Positions 1-7,827 of a DNA stretch of 57,715 bases are shown piece after piece (positions within the stretch are counted from its first letter, which is position 1; every line of letters starts with the position of its first letter). Source of the DNA: Oscillospiraceae bacterium (GTDB taxonomy: Bacteria > Bacillota > Clostridia > Oscillospirales > CAG-272); the NCBI GenBank assembly GCA_015064255.1, contig SVSP01000015.1:1-57715 (forward strand). Reading direction: 5' to 3'. Both the position numbers and the translations under genes were made by a program. The notes under the pieces were generated by a model, which made no database searches, had not been told where the DNA came from, and saw only the letters and a program-made list of their open reading frames with translations.

Positions 1-205
1 GGTGGTTTTCGTGTACCCAAAGAATATCTACATACATCCACCCCCAATAAGTGCCACCGAGAATACCACCAATAATATTGCCGTTGGTGTCATATTCCAC
101 GATGTTTAGAGGTGTATGACCATCCTCTCCGACTCTCTCATTATTGAATTGATTGAGCTCTTCTCGTATATATTTGATTTCGTTTTCGGTAGGAGTAATA
201 TTCAT
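1..205 (-). CDS. GNAT family N-acetyltransferase, 3' part outside the window
   Basis: Reading the minus strand from an ATG at 205 gives 68 codons that run off the left edge. The segment contains 'GGILGGTYWGWMYVDILWV', which is typical of the beta4 region just before the acetyl-CoA loop of small GNAT acetyltransferases. It would transfer an acetyl group from acetyl-CoA to an unknown amine. AAGG sits 6-9 bases upstream as ribosome site. It starts 19 bases after the stop of the next GNAT gene, so it is the last visible member of a minus-strand run of acetyltransferases. The catalytic acetyl-CoA loop lies beyond the edge and cannot be checked. Confidence 0.8.
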   Translation of the reverse strand, partial: MNITPTENEIKYIREELNQFNNERVGEDGHTPLNIVEYDTNGNIIGGILGGTYWGWMYVDILWVHENH

Positions 206-223
206 AGTCACCTTGTCAAACTC

Positions 224-790
224 TTATTTCTTGTTCTGTTCCCATTCCTTTTTCAGTATCGCATACTGATACGTATTCTCGTATATGGGATTGCCGTTCT
301 CGTCCTTTACAAAGCTCACGAACTCCATAAACAGCCCCTCGCGGCGCATGCCGAGCTTTTCGCAGAGCTTCTGACTTGCCACGTTGTAGTCCTCGGTATA
401 AGCGTAAAGGCGACGTGCGCCCTTTCGCTCAAAGAGATAATCGAAGAAGGCGTGAGCCGCCTCGTAGGCGTAACCCTTGCCGTGGTGTTCGGGATTGAGC
501 ATCCAACAGGGGCTAAAGGTGTCCCTTGCGGCGTTTTCTTCGTCGGGAGCAGTTGCTTCGGGCATGGCATCGATCTCACCGATGACCTTGCCGTTTTCTT
601 TGAGCGTGATGGCAAAATAAAACTCGCCGTCCTTGGCTCTATCAAGCACAGCCTTTCTTGCATCGTCCATGGTTTCGGTTTTCATGCAAGCGAAGCAATG
701 CACCATTGGCTCGTGTAAATATTCAAATGTGTCCGCTGCATCGTTCTCGGTGAACGGACGTAGGATCAGGCGGTCTGTTTCTATGATCAT
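224..790 (-). CDS. RimJ/RimL-type GNAT acetyltransferase
   Basis: This 188-residue protein opens with 'ETDRLILRPFTENDA', the signature start of the RimJ/RimL-like (Acetyltransf_3) branch. The middle holds 'MLNPEHHGKGYAYEAA' (about residues 97-112), which is the acetyl-CoA pyrophosphate-binding loop. The C-terminal 'NVASQKLCEKLGMRREG' is the usual final motif. Members acetylate protein N-termini, antibiotics or small amines, and the substrate here is unknown. It is followed by a further GNAT start 19 bases on and preceded by another 25 bases away, so it is probably part of a minus-strand operon. Length is normal for the family. Confidence 0.9.
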   Translation of the reverse strand: MIIETDRLILRPFTENDAADTFEYLHEPMVHCFACMKTETMDDARKAVLDRAKDGEFYFAITLKENGKVIGEIDAMPEATAPDEENAARDTFSPCWMLNPEHHGKGYAYEAAHAFFDYLFERKGARRLYAYTEDYNVASQKLCEKLGMRREGLFMEFVSFVKDENGNPIYENTYQYAILKKEWEQNKK

Positions 791-815
791 AGGGGTTTTC
801 CCTCAACTTTCGTAT

Positions 816-1481
816 TTATTCAACTCCGTGCATCCCCATCAGCTCGACCAGGTCGCCAAAGCTTTTATTGTACTGCGCCTGAGAGATAGCACCGTTTTGG
901 AGGAAAGTATCGAGCAACTTCTTCTGTTGACGGAACAGCCCGACCTTCTGCCAGCGATCCTTGGTCATAAGACTCGAGTGCCCCGTGCGGATCTCACCGA
1001 GCAGCGACACTTCAATGCCCTCGGTCCTGCGCTGATAGACGAATCCGAGCTTTTCCTGCACGCGGCGACTTTTCTCGTTGCCGTCATAATAGCCGCACCA
1101 GATGCGGCTCATGCCGAGATCCTCAAAGGCATAGCGGAGCATCTCACGCGAGGCTTCGGGAATCAGGCCCTGCCCCCAAAAGGGCTTGCCGATCCAGTAG
1201 CCAAGCTCGTATTCGTCGTCTTGTTCTGCAAGATCGTTGCGATGAAAGCCGATACTACCGATTGGCTTGCCGTTCTCTTTCAGACACACGGCATAGGTTT
1301 CGGGCGCGGACAGCACCGTGCGAATGATCTCGCGGCTGTTCTCCACGCTCGTGTGCGGCGGCCACCCGGCAGGTGAGCCTACATCGGGGTCGCTCGCGTA
1401 TGTATATAAATCCTCCGCGTCATCCTCGCACCATGGGCGGAGGATCAGGCGACTTGTTTCCAAGTGATCAATCATTTTCAT
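816..1481 (-). CDS. GNAT acetyltransferase with C-terminal helical extension
   Basis: The domain starts at '[11 protein letters not shown]', has the CoA-binding loop '[17 protein letters not shown]' and ends with '[13 protein letters not shown]'. About 60 extra residues follow, including '[20 protein letters not shown]', a helical tail that I have seen attached to GNATs of gut Firmicutes. I chose the ATG at 1481 because the open frame extends upstream without a ribosome site. A second ATG lies two codons later. The start overlaps the 3' end of the upstream GNAT gene (stop at 1468-1470), which suggests translational coupling. Substrate unknown. Confidence 0.85.
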   Translation of the reverse strand: MKMIDHLETSRLILRPWCEDDAEDLYTYASDPDVGSPAGWPPHTSVENSREIIRTVLSAPETYAVCLKENGKPIGSIGFHRNDLAEQDDEYELGYWIGKPFWGQGLIPEASREMLRYAFEDLGMSRIWCGYYDGNEKSRRVQEKLGFVYQRRTEGIEVSLLGEIRTGHSSLMTKDRWQKVGLFRQQKKLLDTFLQNGAISQAQYNKSFGDLVELMGMHGVE

Positions 1482-1998
1482 TTCTCGCTTTTTGCCACTC
1501 ATCACGCGTGATCCTATACACAAACAGCGCTTCCTCGCCATTCTCATACGCCTTGATCCTCGTCATACCGTTTGCCGCAGCAGTGGCATATGAGGCAACG
1601 TTTTCTTGATTCATATACGAATATACGCTATCATGCTCTGTGTTTTTGAAAAACCAATCCTTGACGGCGGCACATGCCTCCTTGGCATATCCTTGACGCC
1701 AATATTTTTTGTGAACGTGATAACCGATTTCGGGAAGAATTTCACCGTCGATATTTTGCATAGAGATACCGCAATCACCGATAAATGTACCCGTCTCCTT
1801 CAATTCCAACGCCCAAAGTCCGAAGCCATACTGCCGATAGCTATCAAGGCACCAATTGATCCAGCGGTGAACTCCATTTTCATCATAGGACTTGGGATAA
1901 TATTTCATTGTTTCCGCATCCGAGAGAATTTCGTACAAGGCTTCAAAATCGCCCGACGTATATTCTCTGATAATGAGGCGGTCTGTTTCAAGTGTCAT
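1468..1998 (-). CDS. RimJ/RimL-type GNAT acetyltransferase
   Basis: From the ATG at 1998 the protein has 176 residues and begins '[16 protein letters not shown]'. GGAGAA lies eight bases upstream, and the longer open frame before it has no ribosome site. It shows the acetyl-CoA loop '[17 protein letters not shown]' and the C-terminal '[13 protein letters not shown]' in place of the more common 'N.AS..V.EKLGM', so this tail has diverged. It is the first gene of the four-GNAT minus-strand run, and its stop lies inside the next gene. It transfers acetyl from acetyl-CoA to an unknown acceptor. Confidence 0.88.
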   Translation of the reverse strand: MTLETDRLIIREYTSGDFEALYEILSDAETMKYYPKSYDENGVHRWINWCLDSYRQYGFGLWALELKETGTFIGDCGISMQNIDGEILPEIGYHVHKKYWRQGYAKEACAAVKDWFFKNTEHDSVYSYMNQENVASYATAAANGMTRIKAYENGEEALFVYRITRDEWQKARNEND

Positions 1999-2074
1999 GT
2001 TTTTTTCTCCATATAATGCCGTTCGTGTATCGCCGCAACCGTTGCGACCGCGCACACGACCGGCAGAGTGTAGG

Positions 2075-2404
2075 TTATAAAATTTGAATTTTCCCAATAA
2101 TATGCTTATTAAACTCCTTCAGTTCTTCTGCCGGAATCCAAAATTCTTGATGATAACTCGCCCCCACTGTTTGCACAGTAAATTGAGAAATATATTCGTC
2201 GTCAATTTCAAAAGCGGTAACATAGCCTGTATATTGTGAATTGGGATCCTTACGATTCCATTTTTCTGCAATTTCTCTTGCATATCGCTCGTTAAGTACA
2301 GGATAGAAAATCGGTTGTTCCGGTAGTCTTGGGGGATATGCAGTAAAATCAGACTCGGCAATCAAATCATATTCTGCCTGTCCAATCGGTCGGTATAAAA
2401 TCAT
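2075..2404 (-). CDS. Conserved small protein (often named ADP-ribosylation/crystallin J1)
   Basis: A 109-residue protein starting 'MILYRPIGQAEYDLI'. Its core 'PPRLPEQPIFYPVLNERYA' and end 'YHQEFWIPAEELKEFNKHI' match a widespread small family that databases usually label ADP-ribosylation/crystallin J1, a name that transfers poorly and says little about function. The start at 2404 is supported by AGGAGAG upstream. It stands alone between the nucleotidyltransferase and the GNAT run on the same strand. I know of no established reaction for this family. Confidence 0.75.
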   Translation of the reverse strand: MILYRPIGQAEYDLIAESDFTAYPPRLPEQPIFYPVLNERYAREIAEKWNRKDPNSQYTGYVTAFEIDDEYISQFTVQTVGASYHQEFWIPAEELKEFNKHIIGKIQIL

Positions 2405-2467
2405 ATGTGCTCTCCTTTTCAAATTATTATTTGTCAGTACCTATTGCTGTATATCATTTTGACTTGT

Positions 2468-3127
2468 TTAATTGCCTTCGGTTATCTGCTTTTTCGCCCA
2501 AGCGAACAATTCTTCCGACATAGCATCAAGTTCCACGGCATCACCGTTTTTCAGGTTCAAGAAGGTTTCAATGATCATTCGTTCATCGGCAGAAACCACG
2601 TCGAGCAGGTCTTTTTGATGCTTAATATATTTCCCCGTCTGCTTGAAGGCAATTGCCTGCACGACAAAGGATGCGGATTTATACAGTCCGCGCAAAATGT
2701 CCTCGCTCTTTTCGTGCAACATATTATGCACGCAACCGTGATAGACGTTGCATGCGCCGATCTTGATGGCTCTGCGGGTAGCCGCTTCGTCAATGACTGT
2801 CAGCAATTCATCAAGGCTGCCTTTTATGGGCGCGGTGTCATAGTAAAACTGAAAAAGGTCGGAGGGCTCCCAACTCCTAAGTTCGTTCTTTCCCGAAAGA
2901 AAACCGCAGATCAGTTCTCTGTGCGGCAATGTATCGAGCATCGTATTGTATTCCCAAATATCCGAGGCGGCCAGCTCGTCAAGTATCACGACAACGTCAA
3001 TGTCGCTCGTTTCAGTCGCCTCACCGCGACCGTAGCTGCCTTGCAAGCCGACAAACCACACGCGGTTTTCGAAATTATGACTCAAGGCTTTCAAAAAGCC
3101 GTCCAGCCAAGTAGTAATATCTATCAC
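2468..3127 (-). CDS. Nucleotidyltransferase-domain protein (aminoglycoside adenylyltransferase-like fold)
   Basis: 219 residues. The N-terminal 'GLQGSYGRGEATETSDIDVVVILD' region is the GS-x9-DxD catalytic motif of the DNA polymerase beta nucleotidyltransferase superfamily, with the two metal-binding aspartates in 'DIDVVV'. The C-terminal 120 residues are helical, as in minimal nucleotidyltransferase/HEPN-like or antibiotic-modifying proteins. It would transfer a nucleotide from NTP to a small molecule or protein. No toxin-antitoxin partner is adjacent, so an antibiotic-modifying or housekeeping role cannot be separated. It begins the minus-strand accessory block at the left edge. Confidence 0.8.
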   Translation of the reverse strand: MIDITTWLDGFLKALSHNFENRVWFVGLQGSYGRGEATETSDIDVVVILDELAASDIWEYNTMLDTLPHRELICGFLSGKNELRSWEPSDLFQFYYDTAPIKGSLDELLTVIDEAATRRAIKIGACNVYHGCVHNMLHEKSEDILRGLYKSASFVVQAIAFKQTGKYIKHQKDLLDVVSADERMIIETFLNLKNGDAVELDAMSEELFAWAKKQITEGN

Positions 3128-3283
3128 TTACCTCACCTCTCAATTTTAATATTCTCACCGACAAACTTGAATTTACCGAATTGGTAAAGGTTATATTGAA
3201 ACCAATGTTTCTCTCATTCTTTCTCGATCATAGTCCAAGAAAAACTGTTCCAATTTTATGTAAAATTCCTTATATTTCTCCTT

Positions 3284-3330
3284 TTGGTGTGCCTTCTGCG
3301 TCGTAGAGGTATATCAGTATATGTTGTACT
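3284..3330 (-). pseudogene. Short remnant of an Rhs/YD-repeat gene
   Basis: About 45 bases match the Rhs tip at 12725-12769 (coding 'GTPIG / DAEG / YLYD'), with only a few substitutions. Neither side continues the match. It is a relic of an Rhs gene lying outside the cotJC-splitting insertion. The rest of 3128-3465 shows no gene. Confidence 0.7.
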
Positions 3331-3345
3331 CTCAGTTACGTTATC

Positions 3346-3372
3346 CCCACGCCCCGCAAGACGAGGCGTGGG
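3346..3372. terminator. GC-rich hairpin
   Basis: CCCACGCC and GGCGTGGG pair across an 11-base loop. No immediate T-run follows on either strand, so it could be a weak terminator or a repeat remnant. Confidence 0.4.
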
Positions 3373-3465
3373 TCTCTGATAAACATTTTTTACAGAAATA
3401 TTAGAGAAATTTTGCCATTTATTCAGCGCTTAATAGTCTTGTTATAAATTGATATAACATGTAAA

Positions 3466-3777
3466 CTAATTCACGGAACTCAACAGCACTATTCCAAATA
3501 CAGCAAGAAAAATTTCAAAATACGCAGTAACAAAAAACATCTTTGTTCCTAAATGATTTAATTCATTGTGAGAAAGAAAAAATGTCTTTTTTTTCCACAA
3601 AACTATTCTTAATATTAATGATAGAGTTAGGCACCGTAAAGAAACAACAAATAATATCCAAACAGGCAATTGAATGTCAAGCAGTTTGTTAATAGTTACA
3701 AATAAACATATACCACGACCAATTTCTGTAATATACATAACTATCAAACTAAATTGAACTAAATATAAAGTGCTCAT
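3466..3777 (-). CDS. Small hypothetical membrane protein
   Basis: 103 residues with three likely membrane segments ('LVQFSLIVMYITEI', 'VWILFVVSLRCLTLSLIL', 'FFVTAYFEIFLAVFGIVLL'). Not recognised. A weak AAGGG lies upstream of the ATG at 3777. It lies between two Rhs remnants, and its AT-rich, low-complexity sequence resembles the candidate Rhs immunity proteins further right. It could be an orphaned immunity-type gene, which is inference from context only. Confidence 0.5.
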   Translation of the reverse strand: MSTLYLVQFSLIVMYITEIGRGICLFVTINKLLDIQLPVWILFVVSLRCLTLSLILRIVLWKKKTFFLSHNELNHLGTKMFFVTAYFEIFLAVFGIVLLSSVN

Positions 3778-3869
3778 ATAACACGCCCTTTTAATTAATT
3801 ACCCATATAGTTTTGGTATAGGTTTGTCTAAAATGATAATCTACACCAATACCATATCCAACGGTTATC

Positions 3870-4000
3870 TGAATACCGTTTGGTGTGCCTTCTGACTCGC
3901 TCCGCTTTCCTTATACCATATTTTTTCCACTCTGTCAAGGGTATCGTAGTCGTATTTTACTGAAGTTCCGTTTCCGTAGCTCATTGTCGCAAGCTTTTTC
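3870..4000 (-). pseudogene. Mosaic Rhs remnant abutting cotJC
   Basis: 3897-4000 matches the Rhs gene at about 15490-15600 (coding 'MSYGNG.SVKYDYDTLDRVEKIWYKE'). 3870-3893 matches a different part of an Rhs gene (the 'TPIG' segment around 12715-12735). The two parts are far apart in the intact gene, so this is an internal-deletion product. Its edge coincides with the point where the cotJC reading frame is lost. Confidence 0.75.
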
Positions 4001-4024
4001 GACTATAGTTTTCAAAGTTTGTTC

Positions 4025-4357
4025 TTATAAGGTCGTGCCATCTGCTGCAAGGTCTTCATTCAGATCGGCAAAAACATCGCCCTTTACGCCTATATAAGCG
4101 GTCGTAAACGGTACGCCCGACGCCGCCTGCGGATATATTCCCGTTGTATGATCCACAAAATAGGTGTCAAAGCCGCTCTTCTTTATCTCCTCCGGACTGA
4201 GGCATCTCGTAAGCTGATAAAGCATAGCAGAAATCATCTCCACGTGGGCAAGTTCTTCCGTGCCGATATCCGTAAGCAGACCGACAATTTTTCTATCCGG
4301 CATAGAAAAACGCTGCGACAGATATCTCGTTGAAGCTGCAAGCTCACCATCAGGACC
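4025..4357 (-). pseudogene. cotJC: Distal fragment of spore coat gene cotJC
   Basis: The reading 'PDGELAASTRYLSQRFSM', 'GLLTDIGTEELAHVEM' and 'VDHTTGIYPQAASGVPFTTAYI' is unmistakable CotJC, the spore coat protein related to manganese catalase. The metal ligand pattern 'EELAH' is present. The sequence begins at residue ~32 of the family, exactly where the promoter-proximal piece at 42717-42827 stops. At the other end it breaks after 'DLNEDLAA' by a small deletion and frameshift, followed by Rhs-derived DNA, so roughly the last third of the ~190-residue protein is missing. Joined to the 42.8-kb piece it would read continuously for about 130 residues. The upstream in-frame codons to 4429 come from the inserted DNA. 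Confidence 0.9.
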
Positions 4358-4366
4358 ACCAAACTG
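4354..4366. other. Left junction (att core candidate)
   Basis: GACCACCAAACTG here and GACCGCCCATCTG at 42734-42746 match at 10 of 13 positions. They are the only sequence shared by the two cotJC break points. On the coding strand they read CAG-T/A-T-K-GG-Y-GGTC (codons Q-F/M-G-G). Crossover could be anywhere from CAG to GGTC. Confidence 0.7.
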
Positions 4367-4415
4367 TTTTTTATGTTTATTTATAAATATAAAGCACAGA
4401 AAGGAGGATAGTTTT

Positions 4416-4475
4416 TTGACAGCCCACAATCGGGCGGTGCAAGTCCTCTACACTCAGAGGCGTATTTCAAAATAA
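4416..4475 (+). CDS. Possible 19-residue leader peptide
   Basis: A TTG at 4416 is preceded by AAAGGAGGATAG, a near-perfect ribosome site with eight-base spacing, and opens 19 codons ending TAA. It ends 23 bases before the next gene. A small translated leader is plausible, but no homologue is known to me. Confidence 0.35.
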   Translation: MTAHNRAVQVLYTQRRISK

Positions 4476-4498
4476 CAAAAATGTATAAGGAGAAAACA

Positions 4499-4981
4499 AT
4501 GAACCAGAAAGAATTATTTGAAGCATTAAGATCCAAAGCAAACAATAACGGATTTTTGTGTGATGTGGAAGTCGAAGTCGAGCTTACAGACCTTCAAAAA
4601 AATCTATTCGAGAAAAAATTAATTGATTTAAAGGACTTAACAAAAGATGATATGCTTGTCGATGAAGAGGAATGGGACGAGGAAGAAGAACGGCTTGCAA
4701 ATTCTCCCGAGTTCCTTGCTAAAGTTGATGCTATGGTCGAAGCGGTAAAGAAAGGAAAGCATTGTTCCTTTCAAGAACGTTGGAAAGAAGTTGACCTTGA
4801 GGAAGAAAACGACGTTGACAAAGAGATTGATTGTGGAGAACCGGTCGGAAATGAGATGTTTGACAAAAAAAGCGTTCGAATGAAGTTTTTGAAGAATAAC
4901 AAAAACAAGAAGGAGAACAACAACGATGAATTACGAAAAAACAGATATTCAAAAGAAGATTGTGATCAGAAATGTGATTAG
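4499..4981 (+). CDS. Acidic hypothetical protein at the left end of the element
   Basis: 160 residues from the ATG at 4499, chosen because AAGGAG lies eight bases upstream. The ATG at 4481 would precede that site. The protein is very rich in Glu, Asp and Lys ('DEEEWDEEEERLANSPEF', then a Lys/Asn-rich tail) with no membrane segment. Not recognised. It is the first solid gene inside the left junction and is translated away from cotJC. Its end overlaps a second small gene in another frame, suggesting a two-gene unit closed by the hairpin at 5168-5205. Confidence 0.6.
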   Translation: MNQKELFEALRSKANNNGFLCDVEVEVELTDLQKNLFEKKLIDLKDLTKDDMLVDEEEWDEEEERLANSPEFLAKVDAMVEAVKKGKHCSFQERWKEVDLEEENDVDKEIDCGEPVGNEMFDKKSVRMKFLKNNKNKKENNNDELRKNRYSKEDCDQKCD

Positions 4982-5045
4982 TTCGCAGGCAAAGCAGATG
5001 TATAAGGAAATAACGCCCTTTGGTTACGTATATCTTAAGGATTAA
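4926..5045 (+). CDS. 39-residue hypothetical protein
   Basis: The ATG at 4926 is preceded by AGAAGGAGAACAACAACG, a good ribosome site inside the 3' end of the previous gene. The product is basic and short, beginning 'MNYEKTDIQKKIVIRNVI'. It overlaps the upstream acidic protein by 56 bases in a different frame. The basic/acidic pairing of two overlapping small genes is reminiscent of toxin-antitoxin layouts, but nothing else supports that. Confidence 0.55.
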   Translation: MNYEKTDIQKKIVIRNVISSQAKQMYKEITPFGYVYLKD

Positions 5046-5167
5046 AGTTTGATTAGCCGTGAAAAAAGACTTATTGATATTACATTTCCCTCTCGTTCGA
5101 AAAATATATCATTTTCATCTATATAACAATCTACTTTCTAACATAAGAAGAGTTTTTTCATCTAAAC

Positions 5168-5205
5168 AAACTCGAAGGAAAGCTGCTATACTTTCCTTCG
5201 AGTTT
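5168..5205. terminator. Bidirectional intrinsic terminator
   Basis: A perfect 15-bp stem (AAACTCGAAGGAAAG with CTTTCCTTCGAGTTT) around an 8-base loop. It serves the plus-strand unit 4499-5045 and could also bound the integrase on the minus strand. Confidence 0.85.
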
Positions 5206-5278
5206 TATTCTATGTAATAAACAATAATATACAGAAAGTCATATTAACTTTCCTTTTTACTTACTGATTGATTTTTTA

Positions 5279-6226
5279 TTACGCCAAAATATAACTTGCT
5301 ACAGTCACATCGTTTCGCCAATGGGAGAGTTTGAAGATAGAGGTTGCCAGCAAAGCCATTTTGTGATAGCGTACAGGCATACCTTTGGAAACAGCAAGTT
5401 CGCGATTTTTTCCCCTGAGTGTATACCAGCCGTTTATATCTTTTGCTCGTAACCGTTTCACTCTTCCCTGCTTATCGGTACAATAGAGTTTCCATCTTGC
5501 TCGGATCTCTTGTTCCAATTGTACGGCATACTGGGAATCTGCATTGATTTTTTCAAGTGTTTTGAAATAATATGCCTTTGCACAATCTGCGCGAAGAGAA
5601 TGCAAATTAAGATCGTTATCAAACAACTCTTTTGGAAAAATCCTTTCATCTTTCGTGACCTTATCAAAATATTTTCGGATAAACTCCTCTTTATCGGGAT
5701 CGATCCTTTGATACTGAAGTTTACCGCCTTTCCCCTTTCGGACAACTACACATGGTTGCCCGCTTTCATCATAAGCAAAATCTCCGCCTTTGAGTTTACG
5801 AAGCTCTTCTCGTCTGATGCCTACTACACGCTGAAACTCTACCAAATAACTCCACTTAGGATCATTAAGGTCATTATTCACACCAGTAACTTGTGTTTTT
5901 CTTCCTCTTATGTATTCCGCCGTATGACGTATCGGTTTTTGTATAGTATCAAGTTTTATATTCCATACGGCACAAACTGCTGCCATATACGTATGCACGG
6001 TTGATGCTGAATATCCTTGCTGACAAAGATGATCCGAATACTCTTGAACATATGAAATACAAGATTCAAAATTCTTTACTCCATGCACAGTTCGACAGTA
6101 TTTAATATATGCCTTGGCGTGTGCGATATACTGCTTTCGAGTGCTATCATGATTGATGTGCGATAGTTTTGATCGCACATTAGTCATAATGACTTGGGTT
6201 ATTGTTTGCTTTCTTATACGTCCCAT
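5279..6226 (-). CDS. Tyrosine recombinase/integrase
   Basis: 315 residues. An N-terminal SAM-like core-binding domain ('STRKQYIAHAKAYIKYCRTV', 'QGYSASTVHTYMAAVCAVW') is followed by the catalytic domain. Arg in 'VGIRREELRKLKGGD' (about residue 138), His-x-x-Arg in 'NLHSLRADC' and the final 'LSHWRNDVTVASYIL' with Tyr312 give the usual R-H-R-H-Y set. It would catalyse site-specific strand exchange through a 3'-phosphotyrosine. It overlaps the preceding gene by 13 bases. Because the element already has a serine recombinase at its right end, this enzyme may resolve dimers or be left from a different element. Confidence 0.9.
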   Translation of the reverse strand: MGRIRKQTITQVIMTNVRSKLSHINHDSTRKQYIAHAKAYIKYCRTVHGVKNFESCISYVQEYSDHLCQQGYSASTVHTYMAAVCAVWNIKLDTIQKPIRHTAEYIRGRKTQVTGVNNDLNDPKWSYLVEFQRVVGIRREELRKLKGGDFAYDESGQPCVVVRKGKGGKLQYQRIDPDKEEFIRKYFDKVTKDERIFPKELFDNDLNLHSLRADCAKAYYFKTLEKINADSQYAVQLEQEIRARWKLYCTDKQGRVKRLRAKDINGWYTLRGKNRELAVSKGMPVRYHKMALLATSIFKLSHWRNDVTVASYILA

Positions 6227-6654
6227 TCGCTTCCTTCCCCAATGCTGTCCAGTTCACAGTCTTTGCACTGACCTGACACCCGATCTGCACTAAAATAGAC
6301 TTTACCGCAACAATCGCAGATATGATAACGCATTGCCATCAGATAATCTGACAAGATTGCACACGCCAACAACTGTTTGGTGCAATCGTCGATGCCATCG
6401 TGCTTCCACCGGCGGATCTGTTCCAACGATACACCGTAATGCGCCATTAAGGTGTTCTCCTTAATACCGATGCATACGCGTAAGAAGTCTGCAAACGTGT
6501 TTGTGTTTTTCAGCGCCCGTGCTACAGCAAACAAGATATTAAGTTCTGCACTTGTAAGTGATGCTTTTACCACCTCGTCGTCAGCGATGAGCTGAAAATC
6601 ATTCGTAGCCCCACTATTTGAATAAATCAGTTGAAGAATTTGGTAACTTGGCAT
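6214..6654 (-). CDS. Putative DNA-binding zinc-ribbon protein
   Basis: 146 residues from the ATG at 6654, eight bases after AAAGGTGG. A GTG at 6666 would overlap that site. 'LMAHYGVSLEQIRRWKHDG' looks like a helix-turn-helix, and near the C-terminus 'YHICDCCGKVYFSADRVSGQCKDC' supplies paired CxxC motifs for a zinc ribbon. Not a family I can name. It is co-transcribed and overlaps the tyrosine recombinase downstream, so it may control recombinase expression or be an accessory DNA-binding factor. A copy of the recurrent element motif lies about 45 bases upstream (6701-6715). Confidence 0.7.
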   Translation of the reverse strand: MPSYQILQLIYSNSGATNDFQLIADDEVVKASLTSAELNILFAVARALKNTNTFADFLRVCIGIKENTLMAHYGVSLEQIRRWKHDGIDDCTKQLLACAILSDYLMAMRYHICDCCGKVYFSADRVSGQCKDCELDSIGEGSEWDV

Positions 6655-6700
6655 ATTATGTACCACCTTTCAAAAATTATTAAGATCTTTTGACCTCTAA

Positions 6701-6717
6701 TATAAGTATGTCAGATT
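6701..6717 (-). repeat. Element motif, copy 1
   Basis: TATAAGTATGTCAGATT. The plus-strand consensus over the element is roughly T(A/T)TAAGTATGAAAGAAA. Its distance from the 6654 start suits a minus-strand promoter -10 region or operator. Copy 40747-40763 has the same TAAGTATGTCAGA. Confidence 0.55.
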
Positions 6718-6912
6718 TTTTAAATCACAATTGTAAGTTTACAGTTGTGCCGCCACTTATGGTGTTAAACGATCATGGCGTCAACTTACTGTAAATGCCG
6801 TTTTTATCATTCGAAATCAATTTCATCAAATTGTTCCAAGCATCTCGCCGAGCTAGGCTTGCCTTGAATGCTGATCATTTCATTCAAGCGCAGTTTTCAT
6901 TTCCGTTTCATT

Positions 6913-6952
6913 TAACTGGTTATACCTCGAATTCTCCGAGATATAACCGTTA
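6913..6952. repeat. Inverted repeat in gene-free stretch
   Basis: TAAC-TGGTTATACCTCG and CGAGATATAACC-GTTA pair with one wobble around AATTCTC. No T-run follows, so an operator or RNA structure is likelier than a terminator. The 6667-7091 stretch holds only this, two motif copies and the hairpin at 7057. Confidence 0.5.
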
Positions 6953-7004
6953 AAACAGATTTCCTATTCATCTCCAAATCCCTTTCTTTTTGTATTTCTT
7001 CTAC

Positions 7005-7021
7005 TATAAGTATGAAAGAAA
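7005..7021 (-). repeat. Element motif, copy 2
   Basis: TATAAGTATGAAAGAAA, the best consensus copy. The next downstream minus-strand gene is 350 bases away. Confidence 0.5.
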
Positions 7022-7056
7022 AATAAAATTACAAATGACAGAAAAGGAAACGGAAG

Positions 7057-7086
7057 CACCAGTGTATCCTTTTAGATACACTGGTG
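7057..7086. terminator. Hairpin after the 7092-7397 gene
   Basis: CACCAGTGTATC pairs perfectly with GATACACTGGTG across a six-base loop, five bases past the stop codon of the minus-strand gene. The T-tract is poor, so termination strength is uncertain. Confidence 0.65.
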
Positions 7087-7091
7087 TCCTA

Positions 7092-7397
7092 CTATTCCGC
7101 TATCTCGCCAAACAACGCAATATACGTATCGGTATCACAATGATTCTTTACCCAGTACTTTGTTTCCTCGACCGTTAACGGTACAATTTTAGATCCGCTA
7201 CTATACCAATTGTTGCCAAGTGCTTCTGCGTAGATAGTCATTGGACCGCCCCAACCACACAAAAAATATTCTCCGGTCTTTTTTAAATACAAAGTTTCTT
7301 CCCAATAGCCAAAACATCCATAATCGCCATTATCATATTCCGCGATTTTTTTGGCTGTATCGGTATTATACAGCTTCTTGTTAATAAATTTCTTCAT
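7092..7397 (-). CDS. Conserved small accessory protein of mobile elements
   Basis: 101 residues beginning 'MKKFINKKLYNTDTAKKIAE'. The pattern 'EETLYLKKTGEYFLCGWGGP' and 'IVPLTVEETKYWVKNH' belongs to a hypothetical family I associate with conjugative and phage-like elements of gut Firmicutes. It is soluble, with no catalytic motif, and its function is unknown. AAAGG is positioned upstream of the ATG. A hairpin follows the stop. The 430 bases upstream are gene-free and carry motif copies 3 to 5. Confidence 0.75.
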   Translation of the reverse strand: MKKFINKKLYNTDTAKKIAEYDNGDYGCFGYWEETLYLKKTGEYFLCGWGGPMTIYAEALGNNWYSSGSKIVPLTVEETKYWVKNHCDTDTYIALFGEIAE

Positions 7398-7507
7398 TTT
7401 TAATTTTTCCTTTCAAATTAAACTAATATAATCCTTGCCACAAATCATTGATACACGCACAGCATATTTGCATGTTTCTTGCTTTTTTTCTCCCTTCTAT
7501 TATTTCT

Positions 7508-7524
7508 ATTAAAAGTATGCTAGA
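7508..7524 (-). repeat. Element motif, copy 3
   Basis: ATTAAAAGTATGCTAGA, about 110 bases upstream of the 7397 start. No convincing ORF lies between. Confidence 0.45.
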
Positions 7525-7610
7525 TTTTTTATAAAAAATGGCTTTCGAATAGAAATTTTTCAAAAAATCAAAGGCTTGTCTTAGGATATTATTATTGACT
7601 ACGTAGCTCT

Positions 7611-7723
7611 AATATAATTATGAAAGAAATTTGAGTGAAAAAGTGGCGATTTTCGCTAGAAATTCAAAAAAACAAAAAATAACATCATTTAGCTCAAAAT
7701 CTCATTCTCATATATAGTATTTT
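7611..7723 (-). repeat. 115-bp repeat, copy A (two motif copies at its ends)
   Basis: This stretch aligns along its whole length with 10341-10452. Both contain 'TATGAAAGAAA', then GTGAAA(A/G)AGTGGC, an A-rich centre, and end TCTCATATATA. The recurrent motif sits at each end (7611-7629 and 7705-7723). A duplicated control region is the simplest reading. Confidence 0.65.
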
Positions 7724-7827
7724 GACTACGACGAAATCCTTTTAATATATAAAAACATATACCGATATACTTACTAACTCTACAGTAGCAAAAAGTGCAA
7801 TAAGCAGCCTGCCGAAACGGTAGGCTG

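Noticed and set aside
4420-4475. tRNA-like stretch (GGTGCAAGTCCTCTAC) as integration target
   Set aside because: No acceptor stem or other arms, and the integration target is clearly cotJC.
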